Assembly (NCBI RefSeq): GCF_932526225.1
Contig: NC_064034.1
Coordinates: forward strand, 3,396,001 to 3,460,000
Length of the DNA stretch: 64,000 nucleotides
Source: Nematostella vectensis
Lineage: Eukaryota; Cnidaria; Anthozoa; Actiniaria; Edwardsiidae
Direction: 5' to 3'
The notes below the pieces were generated by a model. It saw only the letters and a program-made list of their open reading frames with translations. It was not told the DNA's origin and did not search any database. This document shows, one piece after another, positions 8,447 to 16,600 of the stretch (position 1 is the first letter of the stretch; the number at the start of each line of letters is the position of its first letter). Both the position numbers and the translations under genes were made by a program.

Positions 8447-8677
8447 GACGCGGACCAACCCAACAGCAACTACGAGTTAGGGTACAGCGCTGCAGTACGT
8501 ACGTACCAACCAATGCTACTGGAGCTAGACGCTCAAGTGCATAAGTTCATGGGAAGCAACATGAGAGAGAAGTCCCAGAGAAACCAACTGCTGAAAAAGC
8601 TCAAACGTATCCGCAACAGGTACAAGGATAACACCCGCAAACGGCGAAATGTGGACCAACACCAAGAGACTGAGTGA
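8447..8677 (+). CDS. Open 3' exon: basic alternative C-terminus (or a separate 54-residue gene)
   Basis: A 76-codon frame follows the acceptor-like CAACAG and ends at TGA 8675-8677. It is in phase 0 with the upstream gene if either candidate donor is used. The encoded segment begins DADQPNSNYELGY and becomes strongly basic and helical (LLKKLKRIRNRYK). Without splicing, the first usable ATG at 8513 would give a 54-residue protein. Splicing is supported by the phase match and the well placed CTAAC, but no transcript is available to prove it. Confidence 0.5.
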   Translation, partial: DADQPNSNYELGYSAAVRTYQPMLLELDAQVHKFMGSNMREKSQRNQLLKKLKRIRNRYKDNTRKRRNVDQHQETE

Positions 8678-8803
8678 CTTTTTTCACTACAAACACTTTT
8701 CTTTATTACCCTATAACCAGTAAATACATTTTTTTTTTTTTTATACTAATCATAGTGGTAACAATAAAAAAACACTAAAAAGTAAACAATGACTACAGTG
8801 TCT
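8678..8803. terminator. Convergent 3' ends with overlapping poly(A) signals
   Basis: This AT-rich gap holds AATAAA on + (about 8763-8768) for the coiled-coil transcripts. It also holds AATAAA on - (TTTATT at about 8700-8706) for the GRF-region transcript. Each signal lies beyond the other, so the two transcripts would overlap at their tails. A run of 14 T lies between them. Confidence 0.45.
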
Positions 8804-9739
8804 CTACATTTCCCCAATTGGGAACAGGTGGGCTACCCTCCCTATACGTTGGGCTGTGTCCCTGGTGGTTTCCCAAACCTCTGCCTCCTTCCCCTCTAGT
8901 ATTCCTGGCAACTTCTCGTCACGGCACAACTTCACCATATCCCTTGGTACGACCCTATTGCTCACTAGATCCTCCATGTAGGTGAACCAAGGGCTCCATC
9001 GCATGGTGAACCCAAGCGCTTTCGTCATCCTGTCCAACCCTTCCCACATGTGACCAGTGTTCTCCCTGATGGCATCCCTAACCTCATAAAAGGTGTTCAA
9101 CCAACTGTCCTTCGTACCTTGCTGGTGCTTGTAGTGCAACACCTCACCCATCAAATCCCATACCACCTTCTTAACGTAATAGTCCACACTATATAGATTG
9201 TTGGCAGAGTCCACTACATCGTTGTAGACGGTACCGGAAGAGACACCACCCACACCACAATCACTGTCGTCACTGTCTACCACTACCACCTTCTCCTCCA
9301 CCTCGTAACTGTTGTTGCTATCGTCATTGTCTACAACCACTGCTTCTTTTGCTTCTTCATCACAGGTGCAATTACCTCCCCCTCCACTACCTCCTCTACC
9401 CTGCCCTCGTCCTCCCCCTCGTCCTCCCCCTCCTCTACCACGCATGGGACCTTGCTTGGTGGTGGTGGCGGTTGTGGGACGTTTGCGTTTGCGCTTGCGC
9501 CCATGCGGGGGGTGAGGGTTTGCTTCCTGGCCCTTGCTGGCGCTTTCTTCTTCTTCATACTGGGAGGTGTCCATACTGCTGCAGGCTTCTTCCTCTCCGA
9601 ATCTTTGGGCTCCTCCGCCCACACAAACTGCTTGCATTTTTGGTTGGGTGCCTGCACTGGACACTGAAAATAGACACGCCCTCTGGAGAACTGACCGGCG
9701 CTTACCACTGGCTTGCAGATGAGGTTGTGACCCTCGCAC
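8804..9739 (-). CDS. Arg/Gly- and acid-rich protein of the element, probably 3' part of the GRF gene
   Basis: The frame encodes up to 311 residues. The part upstream of about 9400 overlaps the GRF frame and encodes a basic patch (RKRKRKRP) and an RGG-like run. Downstream of 9331 only this frame is open. It encodes an acidic linker (VVVDSDDSD) and a folded-looking ~130-residue C-terminus with many aromatic residues (WDLMGEVLHYKHQQG, WSPWFTYMEDL). No family is recognised. It lies in the -1 frame relative to the GRF open frame. They could be joined by an intron, a frameshift, or a length error in the GGA-rich repeat at about 9395-9425. Alternatively it starts independently at an internal Met. 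Confidence 0.5.
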   Translation of the reverse strand: MRGSQPHLQASGKRRSVLQRACLFSVSSAGTQPKMQAVCVGGGAQRFGEEEACSSMDTSQYEEEESASKGQEANPHPPHGRKRKRKRPTTATTTKQGPMRGRGGGGRGGGRGQGRGGSGGGGNCTCDEEAKEAVVVDNDDSNNSYEVEEKVVVVDSDDSDCGVGGVSSGTVYNDVVDSANNLYSVDYYVKKVVWDLMGEVLHYKHQQGTKDSWLNTFYEVRDAIRENTGHMWEGLDRMTKALGFTMRWSPWFTYMEDLVSNRVVPRDMVKLCRDEKLPGILEGKEAEVWETTRDTAQRIGRVAHLFPIGEM

Positions 9740-9918
9740 ACAGGGAAGTCGAAGACTGTGTTCCCCTCAGGGATGTACTCTTTTATACTCTTGGCTTGCT
9801 CGATGGTAAAATAGTACCCACAACCAACTTGGTCGTTTTCATAGTCGATGTTGGCGCCACACCTCAACGCTGACCCTACTTGTTTAGCCTCGACACCGCA
9901 AAAGCACTTTACATTCAT
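9331..9918 (-). CDS. GRF-type zinc-finger protein of the element
   Basis: The frame encodes 195 residues from the ATG at 9918, 47 bases after a TATA box (TATAAGG). The N-terminus carries two Cys-rich units. The first has CFCGVEA, LRCGAN and CGYYF. The second has CEGHNLIC, RVYFQCP and CKQFVWAEE. This pattern resembles GRF zinc fingers (CxCG..A followed by GRxFYxC), which bind nucleic acid in topoisomerase III, APE2 and NEIL3. The remainder is low complexity: a lysine patch, a proline run and an acidic tail. The frame ends in a purine-rich repeat while the overlapping -1 frame continues to 8804, so this is probably the N-terminal part of a longer product. Confidence 0.6.
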   Translation of the reverse strand: MNVKCFCGVEAKQVGSALRCGANIDYENDQVGCGYYFTIEQAKSIKEYIPEGNTVFDFPVCEGHNLICKPVVSAGQFSRGRVYFQCPVQAPNQKCKQFVWAEEPKDSERKKPAAVWTPPSMKKKKAPARARKQTLTPRMGASANANVPQPPPPPSKVPCVVEEGEDEGEDEGRVEEVVEGEVIAPVMKKQKKQWL

Positions 9919-10195
9919 GGCTGAAAGGTTGCTGCTTAACCTGAAAAAACACCTAGAGCCTTATATCCTTTCCCGCGCTGACGTCACCGTGGCGTCGCGC
10001 GCGCGGGAGCCAATCCCTGTACCGCGTGACGTCACACCCCTAACCAGATATCTCCACTCCCATTGGCTAACACCACCTGTGACGTCACACACCGGACCAT
10101 ATATCCACCAATCAGAATCGAGCTTGACCACCCCTCCCCTAGCGGACCAAAAGCGGACCAAATATACGTATGATACTACTGGCACATAATGTGCT
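9919..10195 (-). promoter_or_regulatory. Promoter of the GRF gene with three CREs, near the element end
   Basis: Three perfect TGACGTCA palindromes lie at 9979-9986, 10027-10034 and 10080-10087. CCAAT boxes occur near 10010, 10060 (inverted) and 10109. The TATA box (TATAAGG, reading from 9965) is 14 bases downstream of the first CRE on the minus strand. The third CRE and the one at 6954 share the longer string TGACGTCACACACC. The sequence is GC-rich, in contrast with the flank after 10,195. Confidence 0.6.
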
Positions 10196-10607
10196 AAAAT
10201 CTCGGAAAAACTATTGAAAAAAAAAAGTGTTATACTTTATTTACCAGATAAATAAAAAAAAAACATCATATTGGTTCCCGAAATCAGCCAATGGAAGTTG
10301 AAGCTTTTTCATGCATGGTTCTTTGCTAGGATAACGTGGCTGATAGAGTCTGTTTAAGACACAACAAACAGCCTAAGCACTTAATGAATTTGTCAGGCAA
10401 ATAAAGCCCAAACAATCACAGATTTTAGATAAAATAAATTTTGCCCTTGCATAATCTAGGAAAAATAAAAACAAATATAAAAACTTTTCAGCTCACCTTT
10501 TCCACATTTGAGAATGAATGGAACACCTGGAATTCAAAGCCAAGGCCAAATTTTATTTATATAGCTGAGAGAATAAATACAAGAAAGAAAAAAGTTTTGT
10601 ACTGTAC
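10196..10607. other. Right boundary zone of the element and adjoining G6PD intron
   Basis: AT-rich DNA with an inverted repeat TTTATTTA/TAAATAAA at about 10237-10257, which carries AATAAA-like signals on both strands. I see no exon here: the G6PD segment expected after Trp-Asp-Gly is absent on the minus strand. The element terminus and target-site duplication must lie in or near this stretch but cannot be fixed without the left end. Confidence 0.4.
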
Positions 10608-13600
10608 CATCCCAGCGCTCATTCTCCACATAAAACACAGAGGCAGCAAAGGTTGGAGTGATTGAGTCATCAGGGACTGAAGGGTCATCTGTATACCCAA
10701 ACTTTGCATCTCCCTCCATTTTTGGATTACCAACATACTGGCCAAGGACCGTCTCAGAAAGTTTTATTGGCTTTATGCACTTTAAAACTTTAACCTACAA
10801 AAAAAGGATATCCTAAATAATTGATTTTTTTTCTTTCTTTTTCAATCATCCTGAACATGATCAATTTTCAAATTAAAACCTATAAAGATATAAAATACAG
10901 TGGTAATGGATTGTCTTTCCAAATTGTTGTTCATAATAAGTTTGATACATGACAGTTTACCCTGTCCAGCCAATTGTTTTGTATAGTTCATGTTCATGTT
11001 GCAACAATGTGCATTATTGATTTGAATAGTTCAAAAGACTCATTGGAATGACATACCTTTTCATTTCGCAAATCCTCTGAGTGTTTTGTAGCCGGTTTCT
11101 CCATGGCAATTAGACAGAGCACCTGAAGCAGATGGTTCTGCATGACATCCCTATGATAGGATCAATTAAACAATACAATTAGGTATTATGTATAATTAGA
11201 CAAAATCAGGAAAACAAGGTTATACTAAAGCATTGTCACAGTGTTGGTGAGTTGACAGCATATGAAGTTCCATTAAGCTACCGCTATATACTAAATCTGA
11301 ATCAGAAATAAGAGAACCTGAAGCAAAGATCTGGCTCTGGAGCAAGAATAAGGCCCCGTGCAAACTGCTCCAGCACCTGCCAGCATTGCTGGCGAATTCT
11401 TGCTCGACTGACACCAAGACAAAAAAAATGTCAGAAAGTCCATTTCCCATTTTGACATTTCCTTTGTCCTATAGTCAGTCAAGCAAAATTTAGCCAGCAT
11501 TGCTGGAAGGTGCTGGCACAGTTTGCATGGGGCTTAAAGTCAGTGAATCCGACTTGCGTGACGTCGTTTAGTTTTTGTTTTGAATGTTTAGAACTTCCAT
11601 CATTTTGAAAAATATAACTTAGCATTGTTTGATATTGTAGAAATATAATCGAGTCAATTTTATTGAAGGAGGATGGATTAAATTTCAGCATGATTCAAGC
11701 GGATTTAATTCACATGCTTGGGGTTTTCATAGCCTACAAAACCATGCATCACGCAAATTGGATTGACTGGCTTTAAGAACTCAAATGCATGTCTGCAAAA
11801 TTAAACCCAGAATCAAGTTCATCAGGTATCACAAGGCATATAATCTAATTGTGCCCAATAAATTATAGGGTACAGTACAAAAATATACACAAAACTGCAT
11901 ACCTAATAATGCCAAACTCATCAAAATAGCCTCCTCTCCCATAGGTACCAACAGGCTCCTTGAAGCCTATCGTGACAGACTTGATACTGTCACGGTTCCA
12001 AACAGGGCCAAAGATACGATTGCCAAACCTGGGATTTAAAACGAAAGCTTACCTTTATAAATAGAAAAAATTTGTAATTCAGACAATATTACTAGGGACA
12101 GAATCCCAAAGTGTTTATCCTGAAGACCATAAAATCAGGATTTTAGATGACCCCAACTGTCACCCAAACAGATAGGTAACAGATATTGGGGCGACCTGTC
12201 CCCTCCCCAAAACACTCTAACTCAAAATAAATGCATTCATTAAAAAATCCTGAGCTATTGTCTATCACTAGACCATTGTAAAGAAACTCATGTTGCCTGC
12301 ATTTAAATTTTATTGGAAAATACCTCCACATTGATGAAATGGGTTTTTCTCTTTTGGGAATCAGGACCATCAGGATAATCCCAATGAAATTGGTTTGGAC
12401 AAACAGAAGTCTGTCAGTTTCAATGCTGACCTCTATCACCCTGTTTCAGAGGATGAGTAACAGATTTACCTCATTACCATCAGGTTTTGCACCATTTCTT
12501 TGCCCAAGTAATGGTCAATACGGTACAATGTCTCCTCCTCAAACAAGGAAGCAAGGTGATTAGACAGATCAGCCGAGCTCTCAGAGTCCTTGCCAAATGG
12601 TTTTTCAACCACAACACGATTCCAGCCCCTGAGAGCATAAAAAAACACATATTAAGAAAAACACCAGATTTTCAAGATCTACACACCACAAATTCAAAAA
12701 AGAATATTGGCACAAGAAAATAAAATAGTATCTGCTAGTGGCCATGTAATGTTTTGTTTATTATATAAAAATCTTATATGAAATCTCTCAGATGCCTGTA
12801 AAAATATTGAAAGATCATTGGTTAACTTGTAATCACCACATGTGTTGATAAATATGATATCAAAACCAGTGGCAGTGAGATATCAATTTTATCATTTCGT
12901 TATTAACTAGTATCGTACTCTATATATAATAAACCTCTTCCTCTACAATGAGTAGACTCACCTGTTGGTCATTAGAACTGCCTGGATGAACTTGGTGGCA
13001 TCAACAAACACTGAGGGTGGAAGTGCCAGGTAAAAGAGGCGATTAACTTGACCACTACCACCTATTGTCTCAAGGCTTTCATTCAGTTTCAAATATCCAC
13101 TCTTTTCATTGTAAGGACCAGCAACATAGTGGCAGCAATTGAAAAATTCATCAAGAAGAGTTTTTTCCTCTTCTTTGACCTGCAACAAATATCCATGTCA
13201 ATCATAGTTGCTGTAAAATCATACTTTTGCTTTTTCCCTTTCAGAGGTGGCACACTTTTTTTGGGGTTTGGGCAGAACAAACAGTCAATTCAAACTTGTA
13301 GATATGCATGCTAAAAAGTAACCAATGTTTTACTAGGATAGCCCCTTTAGCATTGATGATATCTGCTGAGTTCCTGGTTGTTTAAAGGATCCTTAGCAAC
13401 CTTTTGGGCTTCCTGTGGATTTCTGTATTTTCATCAGATGGTGGGATGAAACGTTCCAATGGCACTCCAAATGACTCCCATCTTACGTTATGTTACTAAA
13501 CATTCATTTTGGACACTCCTAATTGATTGCTTCATCTGTTCTTGGCAATATTTTGTGTGAGTTCTCTGGGAACAAGTGCTTTTTTATGATAATTTACTTC

Positions 13601-16600
13601 TAGCGAAGAAACATCTCCAAACATCGCGCTACAAATCTCTATGAAATCATGAGGAGTAAAATGGAATATCGCTGACATGGAAGGGCAATATGACTGTGAG
13701 TTTGCCAAAGATAACACAAAAGGTTAACCAGGAAATTGATGAGAACTGTGAGAGGGTCAAGTGATCACAATCGCCGTGGAGGTAAAAAGGTTGTAATCTT
13801 CCCCCCTCTTAAAATAAGGAAACTCTCAAATACTATGCTGAACTATGTGCCGATTTTCCTCTGAAATGTATTTAGGGACTGTTACAAAGAATAGAATAAA
13901 AGCATAATCAATGCATTATATTCCCCCAAACAAACATGTAACAGATTTAATATTATACATAAATCAAGCTGATATCTAATGAATAACAATAAAGTGTTGG
14001 GAAACAAATATTGTCTTATTAGTTGTTTTATTTTTTGCTAGATATATAAAGTATTTTACCTGTAATGGCATAGTATCCTTACTGGGGACACTTATGTCTG
14101 GTGTTGGGTATCAATTTTATTTTTATTTGTATAAAAGAAAATCTATGAGAGAAGATCTATGCTCAGAGAAGCAGCAGACTTTATTACTTTGTGTAAATCA
14201 AGCCCTCAAAATGTTGTTTGGTCTCAAAGGCTGTCCCTTAAAAAAAGTTTTGTGTTATCTTTGTCAACTCCTGTTTTGTTTTTCCATTTTTTTTCAAAAG
14301 CCTAAAACATCACACTGCAAAATGACCTAATGCCCCTTTTTATCCTCTAAGCTGGAGTATGGTTTAAGTGATTTTAGTGTGGATCAAATTCAGTGTTTTG
14401 TAACGCCCCTTATTTAGGTTTATTTGCAATACAGCAAGCAAAAGGGAGATAATGGAGCAGGTAGGTAAAAAGATATGCAGAAAACCTTATACACAATACT
14501 CAGTTTGCAACATTGTTGTTTTGGTTAAAATAGCATGAGAGAAAAATAGCTTTGCAGACATGTTTCCCAAAAAAATACACAAGGTAGTAATTATAACTCT
14601 TGGTTGGATAAAAAGTAATTTTTCCTGGCTTGTAGATTGGCCTGGGTACAGTTTTTTTTATTTACCTTGGTTTAGAATAAGCTTATCATGGCAATGTTTT
14701 TTCTTGATACAGTACCCAAGCTTGTACTGTCATAAATAAAACTATACATTTAGCCAAATTTGAATACATAAACTCTCTGAAAGTTTCTTTATGATTATGA
14801 TTGACAAATACTTTTATTTGATTTTCATATTACAAACAAGCAAACAGTCCATGTAATAATGAAGTTTGTAAACTTGGATAATAAAAAAAGATTTATTCAG
14901 TATATTTATAGTCATTAGAGTAATACACAGGGGGGTGGATACAGGGGTGTGGATACAGGGGGGTGGATACAGGGGTGTGGATACAGGGGTGTGGATACAG
15001 GGGTGTGGATACAGGGGTGTGGATACAGGGGTGTAGATACAGGGGTGTGGATACAGGGGTGTGGATACAGGGGTGTGGATACAGGGGGGTGGATACAGGG
15101 GGGTGGATACAGGGGGGTGGATACAGGGGGGTGGATACAGGGGGGTGGATACAGGGGGGTGGATACAGAGGGGTGGATACAGGGGTGTGGATACAGGGGT
15201 GTGGATACAGGGGTGTGGATACAGGGGTGTGGATACATGGGTGTGGATACAGGGGTGTGGATACAGGGGGGTGGATACAGGGGGGTGGATACAGGGGGGT
15301 GGATACAGGGGTGTAGATACAGGGGTGTGGATACAGGGGTGTGGATACAGGGGTGTGGATACAGGGGTGTGGATACAGGGGGGTGGATACAGGGGGGGGT
15401 GGATACAGGGGGGTGGATACAGGGGTGTGGATACAGGGGGGTGGATACAGGGGTGTGGATACAGGGGGGTGGATACAGGGGGGTGGATACAGGGGGGTGG
15501 ATACAGGGGGGTGGATACAGGGGGGTGGATACAGGGGGGTGGATACAGGGGTGTAGATACAGGGGTGTAGATACAGGGGTGTGGATACAGGGGTGTGGAT
15601 ACAGGGGTGTGGATACAGGGGTGTGGATACAGGGGGGTGGATACAGGGGTGTGGATACAGGGGTGGGGATACGGGGGTGTGGATACAGGGGGGTGGATAC
15701 AGGGGGTGGATACAGGGGGGTGGATACAGGGGGTGGATACAGGGGGGTGGATACAGGGGTGTGGATACAGGGGGGTGGATACAGGGGCGGATACAGGGGG
15801 GTGGATACAGGGGGTGGATACAGGGGGGTGGATACAGGGGGTGGATACAGGGGTGTGGATACAGGGGTGTGGATACAGGGGTGTGGATACAGGGGGGTGG
15901 ATACAGGGGTGTGGATACATGGGGGTGGATACAGGGGCGGATACAGGGGTGTGGATACAGGGGGGTGGATACAGGGGGTGGATATCCATCCCCCTTAATG
16001 AGTAAAAAAAAGATGAAAAGTCACTTTGTTTGAAGAAAATAGATGTCTTATGTAGGGGCAATAATGTCCATGTGCCTTTGCCTGCTTGACTTTGCTGACT
16101 GACAAATCCAATTCAGTGTGAAGTATTGTTAGATTTATGTGAGCCTACCAAGAACCACTGGATCTGCTATAAGCGGTCTATCTGGCCATTATCCACCCCC
16201 CATTTTGAAATCCTGGATCTGCCCCTGCTACATCTGAGTGAATATCATATCTATAATATCAGATCTGAGTGAATATCATATCATATTAATTTGGAAATTC
16301 TATGGAAAAGGGTAAAATACTGTTCACTTATTCAGTACATATTTATAGTCAAAAGATTACTACATCGGAGTAAATATCATATTGTATTCATTTGGACATT
16401 ATATGGAAAAAGGTAAAATCTGGTATCTGCCAGAAGCTGGGATATGCAAGCGCCTAGTTTAACCACACCTTGCAATGCTACCTTTATTACAGTTTTCTTT
16501 ACATAGCAGTTGGTCAGGTCGGTCCGGCAGCAGTGTAGGAATGTTAGCCCTCCCTTACGCCATCAAAGAAAGCTGACTACAGTTCCCCCACAAGAAGTGT

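Larger units (their letters stand above)
1..10230. mobile_element. Polinton/Maverick-type (adintovirus-like) element, left end outside window
   Basis: The block combines a retroviral-type DDE integrase with a chromodomain, a protein-primed family B DNA polymerase and a penton-like capsid protein. That set is diagnostic of Polintons/adintoviruses. It is denser in genes and richer in GC than the DNA to its right, and composition changes abruptly near 10,190-10,260. Major capsid, packaging ATPase and maturation protease genes are not in view and would lie to the left. The terminal inverted repeat cannot be defined because only one end is present, so the right boundary is an estimate. The long reading frames are unbroken, suggesting a recent insertion. 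The host gene to the right, G6PD, is interrupted next to the element. Confidence 0.88.

Noticed and set aside
14814-16061. Open frames of up to 415 codons on both strands rich in Tyr-Pro-His-Pro-Cys or Gly-Val-Asp-Thr-Gly repeats
   Set aside because: They are produced by the 14-bp minisatellite, whose unit lacks stops in most frames. They lie in an intron and occur on both strands at once.
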